From Streptomyces sp. NBC_00820 (GTDB lineage: Bacteria; Actinomycetota; Actinomycetes; Streptomycetales; Streptomycetaceae): a DNA stretch of 64,000 nt. Position 1 is the first letter of the stretch, and each line of letters begins with the position of its first letter. A program made the translations under genes and the position numbers. The DNA lies in contig NZ_CP108882.1 in the NCBI RefSeq assembly GCF_036347055.1, positions 744,001-808,000 of the forward strand, given 5' to 3'. The notes beneath the pieces are model-generated. The model was not told the DNA's origin, searched no databases, and saw only the letters and a list, made by a program, of their open reading frames with translations. Positions 26,032 through 34,640 of the stretch are shown here, in pieces.

Positions 26032-27525
26032 ATGCTCACTCGGACCGCGTACGGGGATTCCCGGCTTTCCTTGTGGCTGCGCGTGCGCGAGTTCGCCGTG
26101 CCGCCGTCCATGATCGAGACCGCGACCGTCCGCCGCGCCGCCGGGGACTGGGCGGGGGCGTGCGCCGCCGCCGGTGTCGACATCGATCTCGATCTGCGTT
26201 CCGTCGCCCGCGCCCATGGCCGCGAGCTAGCGTCCCGGATCCGCGCCGACCTCCGCCACCTCGCTCCCGACCTGCTGCGCTGGCACATGCCGAGAATCGC
26301 GCCCGACGGGCTCCTGCGCCCGGGCCTGACTCTCACCCTGGCCCGCTACGACCACCCGGACCGGCCCTCGGCGCCCCCGCTGCACCTGGTGGTCCGCACA
26401 CCGCCGGCCTGGGCGGACGCCGGGCAGCGGATCGGCCTCGCGCTGTGGGACGGGTCCGCGCGGACGGGGGCCGCCGGACATTCACACACTCATCCGCGTC
26501 AGCATCCGCATCCGCGCCCGAGCCGGCGGTTCCGCTTCGATCTGCACCGGCATCTGTGGGACGCGCGCAGGGCGGGAGAGTTGTGGGCGCGGTCGGGCGC
26601 CGAGAGGTCCGGGGCCGACGGGTCCGGGGCCAACCGGTCCGTGGTGGGCCTGAGGGAGAAGGTCGCCGGGCTGTCGGAACTGGGGCAGCAGGGCCTGGAG
26701 CAGCCGGAGTTGGGGCAGCCAAATCTCGGCTGTGCCGTCGACCGGTGGGCGGCCGAGGCAGCCGTCCTGCTGGGTTCCGAGGGGCGCCGCGCCGGCACCT
26801 TCGTCGTACGGCTCGGCGGCCGGCGCCGGCTGGTGCTGGACCTGATGGCACCGGGCGCCGGTGGCGCACCGGCCGGACTCCGGATCGCGGCTTCGCTTCC
26901 TGAGGGCGACGTGTCCGCGCTGCCCGTCCTGCCCGACGCGGCGACCTGGTCGCTGCCCGACCTGGAACTGCTGCGAGCCGGTCTGCTCGAACCCGGCCAG
27001 GTGCACGCGCTCGTCGCGGCCGCGCTCGTCCCCGGTCACCCGCCCTCCGGTGCGCCCCGCGGTCGCGAACCGGCCGGAAGTACGCGGCTGGTGGAGTGCC
27101 GGGGTGCCAGGCACCGGATCGGTCACGTCGACGGCGTCCTGGCCCCGCTGGACCACACGCCGCAAGAGCTGCGCCGGGAGGAGCTGCTGGTCGCGCTGGG
27201 CGGACCGCCCCTCCCCTGCCTGCGGTTCATCGACGAGGCACACCGGCGTCCCGACTGCCTCGCCGACGTCCGTGAACGCCTGAACCACGGCGACACCGCG
27301 GGTGCGCTGGCCGTGGTCGAGGGCCTGCTGGGTCCGAGCGCGCTGCTGCGGGACGGCTCCCTGCGGGACGCGCTGGAAGCGGCGGCCGAGTGGCGGATCA
27401 CGTACGGCCTCTACCGGGCCGGTCTCGTCGGCCCCGGCCACGCCCCGCTCGATCGGCACGGTCGCGCCACCGTCCGGCACCATCGTCGCCGCCCGCGTCA
27501 GGCGACCTTTCCCGTTCCACGCTGA
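26032..27525 (+). CDS. unrecognised protein upstream of MoxR/DUF2201 pair
   Basis: This encodes 497 residues. The ATG at 26032 follows AAGGTGAG by 5 bases. No known domain is recognised. Features: an N-terminal conserved-looking part (RLSLWLRVREFAVPPSMIET, HLAPDLLRWHMPRIAPDGLL), a His-rich insertion (GHSHTHPRQHPHPRPSRRF, about 150), a repetitive Glu/Gln/Leu stretch (GLSELGQQGLEQPELGQPNL), and a C-terminal region (LREELLVALGGPPLPCLRFI, then NHGDTAGALAVVEGLLGPSA). It precedes the MoxR ATPase by 141 bases of tandem repeat. By position it is the likely partner or substrate adaptor of that chaperone system. Confidence 0.7.
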   Translation: MLTRTAYGDSRLSLWLRVREFAVPPSMIETATVRRAAGDWAGACAAAGVDIDLDLRSVARAHGRELASRIRADLRHLAPDLLRWHMPRIAPDGLLRPGLTLTLARYDHPDRPSAPPLHLVVRTPPAWADAGQRIGLALWDGSARTGAAGHSHTHPRQHPHPRPSRRFRFDLHRHLWDARRAGELWARSGAERSGADGSGANRSVVGLREKVAGLSELGQQGLEQPELGQPNLGCAVDRWAAEAAVLLGSEGRRAGTFVVRLGGRRRLVLDLMAPGAGGAPAGLRIAASLPEGDVSALPVLPDAATWSLPDLELLRAGLLEPGQVHALVAAALVPGHPPSGAPRGREPAGSTRLVECRGARHRIGHVDGVLAPLDHTPQELRREELLVALGGPPLPCLRFIDEAHRRPDCLADVRERLNHGDTAGALAVVEGLLGPSALLRDGSLRDALEAAAEWRITYGLYRAGLVGPGHAPLDRHGRATVRHHRRRPRQATFPVPR

Positions 27526-27560
27526 ACGCGCCTTCTCCTGACCCGACTTCACCCGCCGAC

Positions 27561-27644
27561 TTCACCCACGCCTGCACCCACGCCTGCACCCACGCCGGCA
27601 TCCATGCCGGCATCCATGCCTGCACCCATGCCGGCATCCATGAC
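27561..27644. repeat. seven 12-bp tandem units before moxR
   Basis: Units are variants of TGCACCCACGCC and GGCATCCATGCC in uninterrupted register from 27561. The tract fills most of the space between the unknown gene and the MoxR start. It has no start codon of its own; copy-number change would alter spacing inside the operon but not a protein. Confidence 0.8.
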
Positions 27645-27666
27645 TTCACACCCAAGGTGACCGCAT

Positions 27667-28920
27667 ATGACCACATCCACGCCCTTCGTCGCGCCCGACC
27701 CCCTCGCCCACGCCTCTCGACTCGACGTCGCCGCAGATCTGTTGGCCCTGCTGCGGGACACGCACACCGAACCGCGCCCGGACACTCAGCTGGAGGCGCT
27801 GACGCTGGCCGTGGCCGCCGACCTCCCCGTGCTGCTCTGGGGTGAGCCGGGCATCGGCAAGACGGCGGCTCTGACGCAGCTCGCGTCCGCGCTCGACCTG
27901 CCCCTGACGACCGTGATCGCCAGCGTTCACGAGCCGTCCGACTTCTCGGGGCTGCCCGTCGTAGGAGACGATCCGGCGGAGCAGGGCGTCCCGATGGCAC
28001 CGCCGGACTGGGCGGTGCGGCTGGTCCGGGCAGGGCGCGGGCTGCTGTTCCTGGACGAGCTGTCCACCGCGCCGCCGGCCGTGCAGGCGGCGTTGCTGCG
28101 GCTCGTGCTGGAACGGCGCATCGGGGCGTTGCGGCTGCCGCCCGGCGTGCGGATCGTGGCCGCCGCCAATCCGCGGTCCTCGGCGGCCGACGGCTGGGAG
28201 CTGAGCCCGCCGCTCGCCAACAGGTTCGTGCATCTGCAGTGGACGCACGACCACGACGTGGTCGTACGCGGCCTGGGCGGGACCTGGCCGCGGGCCACGC
28301 TGCCCCGGCTCGACGCGGAGCGGCTGCCGCAGGCGGTGGATCTCGCGCGGCGCGCGGTGTGCGGGTTTCTGTCCGCGCGGCCGACGCTGGTGCACCGGCT
28401 GCCGAGCGGTGAGACCCGCCGGGGCGGCGCCTGGCCGTCGCCGCGCAGCTGGGAGATGGCCCTGCGCCTGATCGCCTTCGCGACGGCCGCCGGTTCCGGC
28501 CGTGACGTGCTGTCCCTGCTGGTGCGGGGGACCGTCGGGGACGGACCGGGGCTTGAGCTGATGGCGAGTCTGGACCGGATGGACCTTCCGGATCCCGAGG
28601 TGTTGCTCGCCCGCCCGGCGGACGCCGTGCTGCCCGAGCGCGGGGATCTGCGGCAGGCGGCACTGGACGGGGTGGTGGACGCGGTCCGGGGGCGGCCGGA
28701 TCGGGACCGCTGGGACGCGGCGTGGGCCCTGCTGGTCCGCGCGATGGAGACGGGGGCCCCGGACGTGGTCGTCGTACCCGCGACCACGCTGGCCTCTCTG
28801 CGCCGTGCGGACTGGCCGGTGCCCGCGGCGGTCGAACGGCTGACGGGCGTGGTGTCGCTGTCCCGCCGCGCCGACGAGGCGGGACGCCGGGCCGCCCTCG
28901 CGGCGAAGGCGGGCCGATGA
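27667..28920 (+). CDS. MoxR-type AAA+ ATPase
   Basis: This encodes 417 residues. Walker A GEPGIGKT (59-66), Walker B GLLFLDELS (about 118-126), and a sensor-type VRIVAAANPRSSAADGWELS with the arginine in SPPLANRFVHL are those of the MoxR/RavA branch. A helical lid follows, then an extended C-terminal helical part (about 250-410). AAGGTGA lies 6 bases before the ATG. The next gene overlaps by four bases (ATGA). MoxR ATPases act with VWA proteins as chaperones or in inserting metals and maturing complexes; here the partner is DUF2201. Confidence 0.9.
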   Translation: MTTSTPFVAPDPLAHASRLDVAADLLALLRDTHTEPRPDTQLEALTLAVAADLPVLLWGEPGIGKTAALTQLASALDLPLTTVIASVHEPSDFSGLPVVGDDPAEQGVPMAPPDWAVRLVRAGRGLLFLDELSTAPPAVQAALLRLVLERRIGALRLPPGVRIVAAANPRSSAADGWELSPPLANRFVHLQWTHDHDVVVRGLGGTWPRATLPRLDAERLPQAVDLARRAVCGFLSARPTLVHRLPSGETRRGGAWPSPRSWEMALRLIAFATAAGSGRDVLSLLVRGTVGDGPGLELMASLDRMDLPDPEVLLARPADAVLPERGDLRQAALDGVVDAVRGRPDRDRWDAAWALLVRAMETGAPDVVVVPATTLASLRRADWPVPAAVERLTGVVSLSRRADEAGRRAALAAKAGR

Positions 28921-30161
28921 CCGTGGACGCGCCGCCGGGGATCCTGGACCGTGAGAAGCTCTTCGCCGCCCGGCTGCACGCCGCCCGGGTACGCCCCTAC
29001 CTCGCGACCGCGCTCTTCGCGCTGCATCCCGTGGAGTCCCGGCAGGTGCCGACGATGGCCGTCGACCGGTACTGGCGCTGCTATGTGTCGCCGGCGTTCG
29101 TGGACCGGACGCCCGTCGAGGAACTGGCCGGGGTGTGGGTGCACGAGGTGGCGCATCTGCTGCGCGACCATCACGGGCGCAGCGACCGGGTCGCCCGGCA
29201 GCGCGGGCTGACCGGGCCCGGTGAACGGCTGAGGATGAACATCGCCGCCGACCTGGAGATCAACGACGACGTGTACGGCGAAGGGCTCACCCGGCCCCGA
29301 GGCGCTGTCCGCCCGCAGGACCTGGGGCTGTCGGAGAACCAGCTGATGGAGGAGTACCTGCGGGAGTTCCGGCTCGGGCCCGGGCTGCGGGACCTGGCCT
29401 GGCTGGAGTGCGGAAGCGGCGCCGACGGACGGGAGCGGGAGTGGGATCTGGGGCCGGACGGCGCCCACGGACTCGGCGAGCAGGACCGGGACCTGGTACG
29501 GCTCCGGGTGGCGCGAGGCATCACCGGGCGGCCGGGGAGCGCGCCGATGGGCTGGCAGAGGTGGGCCGACGAGGTGTGTCATCCGCCGCAGCCCTGGCGG
29601 GAGTTGCTGGGTGCGGCGGTCCGTTCGGCGGCCTCGGGCGGGGGCGCGGGCGACGATTACAGCTACGGCCGCCCGGCCCGGCGCTCGACGGCACTGCCCG
29701 GGACCGTTCTGCCGAGCCTGCGGCGCCGGCCGCCCCGGGTCTGTGTGGTCGTCGACACCTCCGGGTCGGTCAGTGACGCCGAGCTGGGCAGCGCGCTCCT
29801 GGAGGTGGCGGCGATCTCCCGTGCGGTGGGCGGGCGTCGCGACCTGGTCACCGTGGTGTCGTGCGACGCGGCGGCACAGACCGTGCACCCGCTGTGCCGG
29901 TCGGCGGGGATACCGCTGGTGGGCGGTGGGGGCACGGATCTGCGCACCGGTTTCACCCAGGCGCTGCGGGCGCGGCCCCGGCCCGATGTCGTCGTGGTCC
30001 TGACCGACGGCCAGACGCCATGGCCCGTGTCGCGTCCCCCGTGCCGGACGGTGGTGGGGCTGTTCCCCCGCCCCGCCTCCTCGTGGGACGAGAGCGACCC
30101 CGACCACCAGCCGGACCGACCGCCCGAGTGGGCCCGGGTGGTGACCATCGGGCCGGCGTAG
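28917..30161 (+). CDS. DUF2201 protein: metallopeptidase-like domain plus VWA domain
   Basis: This encodes 414 residues. The N-terminal half contains VWVHEVAHLLRDHHGRS, with the HExxH zinc motif at 76-80, and AADLEINDD, which could supply the third ligand. The C-terminal half is a von Willebrand A-like domain with the metal-ion adhesion motif DTSGS (280-284), a downstream GGGGTDLRTGFTQALRARPR and VVVLTDGQTPWP. This two-part build is the DUF2201 family. The ATG overlaps the MoxR stop, so the two are co-translated. Whether the HExxH domain is an active protease is untested. Confidence 0.87.
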   Translation: MTVDAPPGILDREKLFAARLHAARVRPYLATALFALHPVESRQVPTMAVDRYWRCYVSPAFVDRTPVEELAGVWVHEVAHLLRDHHGRSDRVARQRGLTGPGERLRMNIAADLEINDDVYGEGLTRPRGAVRPQDLGLSENQLMEEYLREFRLGPGLRDLAWLECGSGADGREREWDLGPDGAHGLGEQDRDLVRLRVARGITGRPGSAPMGWQRWADEVCHPPQPWRELLGAAVRSAASGGGAGDDYSYGRPARRSTALPGTVLPSLRRRPPRVCVVVDTSGSVSDAELGSALLEVAAISRAVGGRRDLVTVVSCDAAAQTVHPLCRSAGIPLVGGGGTDLRTGFTQALRARPRPDVVVVLTDGQTPWPVSRPPCRTVVGLFPRPASSWDESDPDHQPDRPPEWARVVTIGPA

Positions 30162-30202
30162 AGGGGAGGACGGGAGGGGGAGCCGAACCAGGTCGGGCCG
30201 GA

Positions 30203-31315
30203 TCAGACGCCGACCGCCTCCTCGACCTCTTCCTCGACGCTGTCCTCGACCTTTTCCGCCGCCTCCGCGTCGGCTTCCTCATCGGCTCGCCGTCCGGCCC
30301 GCTGCCCCTCCTGCCGCTCGGCGGCCTGTCCGGCCTGGCCGCTCTCGTGCCGCTCACGCCTGGATGTCCGTTCCCAGGCGGCGGCCGCCGCGGTGACGGC
30401 GAGGCCGGCCACCAGCCAGAGGACCAGCGTCCAGAGGGCGCGGGCCAGGCCGTCGTGGCCGAAGTACAGCAGACTGCGGGCGCCCTCGACGAACCCGGCA
30501 CCGTTCCAGAAGGCGTGCAGGCTGCCGAAGAAGCCGTTCTGCAGCTCGGGGCGGAAGAGCCCGCCGGAGCTGGTGAAGTTGAGCATCACGAACAGCACCA
30601 TCATGGTCAGCGTGGTCCACCTCTTGAGGAAGGTGTGCAGGCCGATACCGATGAAGACGATGCCCGCGGAGTAGAGCCAGGCCATGCCCCACACGCCCGC
30701 GAGTGCGTGGTGGGCGAGGTGGAACACCGGACCGGCGAGCAGCGCGCCGATGCCGGCGACCACGGCGGAGACACCGAGGGCGAGCAGCGCCCGTACCCGC
30801 ATGGGGAGCGCGGCGCCGGCGGCACCGAGGGCGGCGACCGAGGCGTACGAGCCGATGCTGACCGCGATCAGCAGGAAGAACAGCCCCTGCCCGGTGGGGT
30901 CGTCGGCGACCGGCTTGGCCACATCGGTGACCTTCAGCGGGGTGCCCTGCTCGGCGGCGACCGGCGTGAAGACCTTCTCGACGGTCATCGCGCCCATGTC
31001 GGAGGCGGCGCTCGCCACCAGCACCTCGGGGGTCTTCCCGCCGGGCACGTAGGCGCCGGTGACGTCCCGGGACTTCAGCAGGGCGACGGCGTCGGCACGG
31101 GTGGCGACCGTACGGACGTCCAGCTTGTCGCCCGCGGTGTCCTTCACGATCTGGGCGAAGACCTTCGCCTCGGGTCCGGTACCGACGACGGCGACGGGCA
31201 GGTGGTGTGGCTCCGGGGTCACGAAGGCCCCCATGTACGCGAGCCCCATGCCTATGCACATCAGCAGCGGGGTGATCAGGTGCGTGAGCACATGGCGCAG
31301 TGCCGGTGACCTCAT
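30203..31315 (-). CDS. ABC-2/YhgE-like membrane protein
   Basis: This encodes 370 residues. An N-terminal helix (TPLLMCIGMGLAYMGAF) is followed by an extracytoplasmic domain (about 35-140, LPVAVVGTGPEAKVFAQIVK), then five hydrophobic segments (about 145-330), as in ABC-2-type or YhgE/Pip-like export proteins. A charged C-terminal tail follows (about 330-370, ESGQAGQAAERQEGQRAGRR, then Glu-rich). It is probably a drug/lipid-related efflux component without its own ATPase. It is divergent from a MarR regulator across four operator repeats, so it is very likely that regulator's target. Confidence 0.75.
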   Translation of the reverse strand: MRSPALRHVLTHLITPLLMCIGMGLAYMGAFVTPEPHHLPVAVVGTGPEAKVFAQIVKDTAGDKLDVRTVATRADAVALLKSRDVTGAYVPGGKTPEVLVASAASDMGAMTVEKVFTPVAAEQGTPLKVTDVAKPVADDPTGQGLFFLLIAVSIGSYASVAALGAAGAALPMRVRALLALGVSAVVAGIGALLAGPVFHLAHHALAGVWGMAWLYSAGIVFIGIGLHTFLKRWTTLTMMVLFVMLNFTSSGGLFRPELQNGFFGSLHAFWNGAGFVEGARSLLYFGHDGLARALWTLVLWLVAGLAVTAAAAAWERTSRRERHESGQAGQAAERQEGQRAGRRADEEADAEAAEKVEDSVEEEVEEAVGV

Positions 31316-31330
31316 CGGGCGACCTCCATT

Positions 31331-31423
31331 AGTTGGCTTTTACAACTGACAGGTTGGCTTTTGCAACCTTGCGAGAATCGAAGGTTGGCGTATGCAACCT
31401 TATTTAAGTTGTACTATACAACC
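31331..31423. promoter_or_regulatory. four GTTG-N7-CAAC operators between efflux gene and marR
   Basis: Four inverted repeats share the half-sites GTTG and CAAC with exactly seven bases between: 31331-31347 (AGTTG-N7-CAACT), 31351-31369 (AGGTTG-N7-CAACCT), 31381-31401 (AAGGTTG-N7-CAACCTT, the best) and 31406-31423 (AAGTTG-N7-CAACCG). Their starts are 20-30 bases apart, about two or three helical turns. The region is AT-rich against a GC-rich background. They sit between the divergent membrane-protein and MarR genes and are almost certainly the MarR binding array, also repressing marR itself. Confidence 0.85.
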
Positions 31424-31476
31424 GGACCCACGGGGGAGAAATTCCCGTGGAGGTGATCCCAGTGGAGGTGTCCCCC

Positions 31477-31911
31477 ATGACGGTGGCGCAGACGGCCGTG
31501 GAGACGATCCAGCGCGAGATGACGACCTTCGCCCGCCGGGCCCGTGCGGTGGCGGCGCGCATGCATCCCGAACTGTCGCTGGTGTCGTACACCCTGCTCG
31601 GCCACCTGGAACAGAGCGGGGGCTGCCGGGCGACCGACCTGGCCGCGCACTACGCCCTGGACAAGTCCACGGTGAGCCGGCAGGTCGGCGCGCTGGAGCG
31701 GGCCGGGCTGATCGAGCGGCGCCTGGACCCCGAGGACCACCGGGTCCAGGTGCTGCATCTCACCGAGGCAGGCGAGGAGATCCTCGCCCAGGTCACCCGC
31801 AACCGCCGGACCGTCCTCCAGAAGCGGCTCGCGGACTGGCCCGAGGAGGACCTCGTCCGCTTCGCCGCCTATCTCGAGCGCTACAACGCCGGCCCGGCGG
31901 AGGCCGAGTAG
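31477..31911 (+). CDS. MarR family transcriptional regulator
   Basis: About 144 residues. The winged helix is clear: LVSYTLLGHLEQSGGCRATD, LAAHYALDKSTVSRQVGALE, RRLDPEDHRVQVLHLTEAGE. I chose the ATG at 31477, with GGAGG 8 bases upstream; GTGs at 31447 and 31462 are in-frame alternatives. It is divergently arranged with an efflux-type membrane protein, and four operator copies lie between. The expected mode is repression relieved by a ligand. Confidence 0.85.
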   Translation: MTVAQTAVETIQREMTTFARRARAVAARMHPELSLVSYTLLGHLEQSGGCRATDLAAHYALDKSTVSRQVGALERAGLIERRLDPEDHRVQVLHLTEAGEEILAQVTRNRRTVLQKRLADWPEEDLVRFAAYLERYNAGPAEAE

Positions 31912-31969
31912 GGCACGGCCACGACGGTGGCGGGCCTACGGCACGGGCACGGGCACCGGCCGGCGGGCG

Positions 31970-32911
31970 TTACGGCACCGGCACCGGCACCGCCGGCCTG
32001 CCGTCCGTGAGGTGCTCGGGCGCCCGGGCCGAGCGGAACGCCGTACGGCGTCGCAGCCGGAAGCCGAGGGACTCGTACAGCCGGATGGCAGCCGTGTTCC
32101 CGGCGCCGGTGTGCAGGAAGGGGGTCTCGCCGCGCTCCTGGATGCCGTGCGCCACCGCGAGGATCAGCCGGGAGGCCAGCCCTTCGCCGCGGAAGGCCGG
32201 GTCGGTGCAGACCGCGCTGATCTCGGTCCAGCCCGGCGGCCGCAGCCGCTCCCCCGCCATGGCGATCAGGGCGCCGTCGCGGCGGATGCCGAGGTAGGTG
32301 CCGAGTTCCACCGTGCGCGGCAGGAAGGGGCCCGGCTGGGTGCGGGCCACGAGGTCCAGCATCTCGGGTACGTCCGCCGGACCGAGGAGCACCGTCTCCG
32401 GATCGGGTGCGGCGGCCAGTCCGTCGCCCACGAGCTGCACCCCCTCCATCCGGAAGGTGACCTCCCAGCCCTCCGGCACCTGGCCCACATAGCCGAGCAG
32501 CGGGACGTCCACGCCGGGGCCGGTCAGCGCAGCGATGTCCACCCAGTCACCGGCGTCGGGGTCGTCGGGCACAGCCAGCCACGGGGTCACGTCGGCCTGG
32601 TAGCGCAGCACCCGGCCGCGCTGCTCGGCGAAGTGGGCGTGCGGGCCGGTCAGGGCGGCGCGGGCCGGGTTGTCGAGAACATGGGCATGGGCATGAATAT
32701 GGGCAGGGGCAGGGCCGCCGTGGGCGTGGCCGTGGCCGGGCCGCGTCGGCCCGCGCAGGTCGTCCGTGTCCCTCGTGTCACCGGTGTCACTCACGCCGGT
32801 CGCGCCCGGCGCGCCCGTCATGTCCGTAGTGCCCGCCATGCCCGTCGTACCACTCATTCCAGTCGTGCCAGTCAATCCGGCCGTGCCACTCGTTCCGGTC
32901 GTGCCACTCAT
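31970..32911 (-). CDS. GNAT acetyltransferase with repetitive N-terminal tail
   Basis: This encodes 313 residues. The C-terminal GNAT domain (about 150-300) shows AVCTDPAFRGEGLASRLILA (acetyl-CoA loop) and TGAGNTAAIRLYESLGFRLR. Residues 1-40 are Gly/Thr/Met repeats (TSGTAGLTGTTGMSGTTGMA) encoded by short tandem DNA repeats, and residues 56-80 are His-rich (GHGHAHGGPAPAHIHAHAHV), which could bind metal. A shorter protein starting after the repeats is possible. Its ATG overlaps the stop of the upstream oxidoreductase (ATGA). Substrate unknown. Confidence 0.82.
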   Translation of the reverse strand: MSGTTGTSGTAGLTGTTGMSGTTGMAGTTDMTGAPGATGVSDTGDTRDTDDLRGPTRPGHGHAHGGPAPAHIHAHAHVLDNPARAALTGPHAHFAEQRGRVLRYQADVTPWLAVPDDPDAGDWVDIAALTGPGVDVPLLGYVGQVPEGWEVTFRMEGVQLVGDGLAAAPDPETVLLGPADVPEMLDLVARTQPGPFLPRTVELGTYLGIRRDGALIAMAGERLRPPGWTEISAVCTDPAFRGEGLASRLILAVAHGIQERGETPFLHTGAGNTAAIRLYESLGFRLRRRTAFRSARAPEHLTDGRPAVPVPVP

Positions 32912-33834
32912 GCGGGCACCTCGATCACGATCTTGCCGCGAGCATGCCCGTCCTCCACCGCGCGCAGAGCCTCCTCGGCGCGGTCGAGCGGGAAGGTGCG
33001 GGTGACGTGCGGGGTGAGGGCGCCGCGCAGGACGAGGTCCGCCACCGTGTCCAGGACGGCGGTGGTGCGTGCGCGGACGACGCGGGAGCCGCCCCGTCGG
33101 GCGATGGCCTCGGGCAGCAGCGCGGCGGTGATCAGCCGGGTGCCGTCCGCTACCAGGGTGGCCGCCTCGGTGAACGTCTCACCGCCCACCAGGTCGTACA
33201 CCGCGTCGACACCGTCCGCGGCGGCGGCGCGCACGCGCTCGGCCAGGTCCGGGCCGCTCGGCACGTGCACGGCGCCCAGCGACTCGACGAAGTCCTTCTT
33301 GCCCTCGCTCGCCACGCCCACGACCCGCAGCCCGAGGGCCCGGGCGATCTGCACGGCCGCGGCGCCGACCCCGCCGCCCGCGCCCGTGACCAGCAGGGTC
33401 GCTCCCTCGGGCAGGTCCAGTTGGCGGACGCCGTCGTAGGCGGTGGCCGCGGCGACCGGCAGGGTGGCCGCGTCGGTGAAGGACAGCCCGGCGGGCTTGC
33501 GCGCCGTCGCGCGGGCGTCGAGCAGGGCGTACTCGGCGTACCCGCCGTCGACGGTGTTCCCGAACACCTCGTCGCCGGCCGCGAACCCGGTCACGCCCTC
33601 GCCGGTCTCCTCGACGATCCCGGCGGCCTCGCTGCCGAAGACGGCGGGGAAGACGCGTTCGGCGGTGTCACCGGGCCGGCGGAAGCCCCCGCGCAGCTTC
33701 CAGTCCACGGGGTTCACCCCCGCCGCGCGGACCGACACCAGGATCTGGCCCGGTCCGGGGATCGGCCGGTCCACGTCGGTCAGCGCCTCGGTCTCCGGGC
33801 CGCCGTACCGCGTGAAGACGTACGCCTTGGGCAT
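32908..33834 (-). CDS. zinc-independent quinone oxidoreductase-type NADP-dependent reductase
   Basis: This encodes 308 residues. MPKAYVFTRYGGPETEALTD at the start, VNPVDWKLRGGF, FGSEAAGIVEETGEG and TLLVTGAGGGVGAAAVQIAR identify the medium-chain reductase/quinone oxidoreductase family. Structural and catalytic zinc Cys residues are absent. GAGGA lies 6 bases before the ATG at 33834, and a further upstream open frame is not homologous. It is in a two-gene operon with the acetyltransferase (ATGA overlap). Confidence 0.88.
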   Translation of the reverse strand: MPKAYVFTRYGGPETEALTDVDRPIPGPGQILVSVRAAGVNPVDWKLRGGFRRPGDTAERVFPAVFGSEAAGIVEETGEGVTGFAAGDEVFGNTVDGGYAEYALLDARATARKPAGLSFTDAATLPVAAATAYDGVRQLDLPEGATLLVTGAGGGVGAAAVQIARALGLRVVGVASEGKKDFVESLGAVHVPSGPDLAERVRAAAADGVDAVYDLVGGETFTEAATLVADGTRLITAALLPEAIARRGGSRVVRARTTAVLDTVADLVLRGALTPHVTRTFPLDRAEEALRAVEDGHARGKIVIEVPA

Positions 33835-34034
33835 CCGTGTTCCTCGCTCTCCTCGTCCGTCCGTGCTTTTCGTGCGCTCCGTGCCTGTGCGGTGCCGGCG
33901 CACGGGGTCGGTACTCATGGCCAAGGAGGCGCACCGGCCGGCTATTCCCGGCCCCGCGCGGAGTTCACAAGACCGCAATGACCGGGGCGCTGACCAGGGA
34001 CGGAGCATGGACGGCGACAAAGTACGGTTGAAGT

Positions 34035-34640
34035 ATGAACGTCACCCGAGGGTTCACGGGTCGTCGGCGCGCTCACAACCCGGGACTGCCCCCGGGACAG
34101 TACGACGCCGGCGACGACTGGCCCGTCCTGTCCGCCGAGGTCACTCCCGACCTCGCGCCCGCCGACTGGTCCTTCCGCATCGACGGACTGGTGGAACAGA
34201 CGCATGCCTGGGACTGGGACGAGGCGCGGGCGCTGCCCGCGTCGGCGTACCGGGGTGACATCCACTGTGTGACCGGCTGGTCGAAGTTCGGCGTGCGCTT
34301 CGGCGGCGTCTCGCTGGACGCGTTCTTCGATGTGGTGCGGCCCCATGGGTCCGCCACACATGCGCTCGCCTACTCGCACACCGGCTACACCACGAACCTG
34401 CCGCTCGCGGACCTCACCGGCGGTCGCGCCTGGATCGCCTGGGAGTACGACGGCAAGTCGCTGCCGGCGGAGCACGGCGGCCCGGCACGGCTGCTGGTGC
34501 CGCACCTGTACTTCTGGAAGAGCGCGAAGTGGATCGCGGGCATCACGCTCCTCGACCACGACGAGCAGGGCTTCTGGGAGGGCAACGGCTATCACGAGCG
34601 GGGCAACCCGTGGGAGGAACAGCGGTACTCCGGTGACTGA
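34035..34640 (+). CDS. molybdopterin-dependent sulfite-oxidase-like protein
   Basis: This encodes 201 residues, the short soluble form of the sulfite oxidase/YuiH-like family. NPGLPPGQYDAGDDWPVLSA leads the domain; IHCVTGWSKFGVRFGGVSLD supplies the Cys that coordinates molybdenum; LLVPHLYFWKSAKWIAGI is also conserved. No signal peptide is present. The stop overlaps the GTG of the flavin reductase that follows, so the latter is the probable electron donor. The true substrate is unknown. Confidence 0.87.
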   Translation: MNVTRGFTGRRRAHNPGLPPGQYDAGDDWPVLSAEVTPDLAPADWSFRIDGLVEQTHAWDWDEARALPASAYRGDIHCVTGWSKFGVRFGGVSLDAFFDVVRPHGSATHALAYSHTGYTTNLPLADLTGGRAWIAWEYDGKSLPAEHGGPARLLVPHLYFWKSAKWIAGITLLDHDEQGFWEGNGYHERGNPWEEQRYSGD

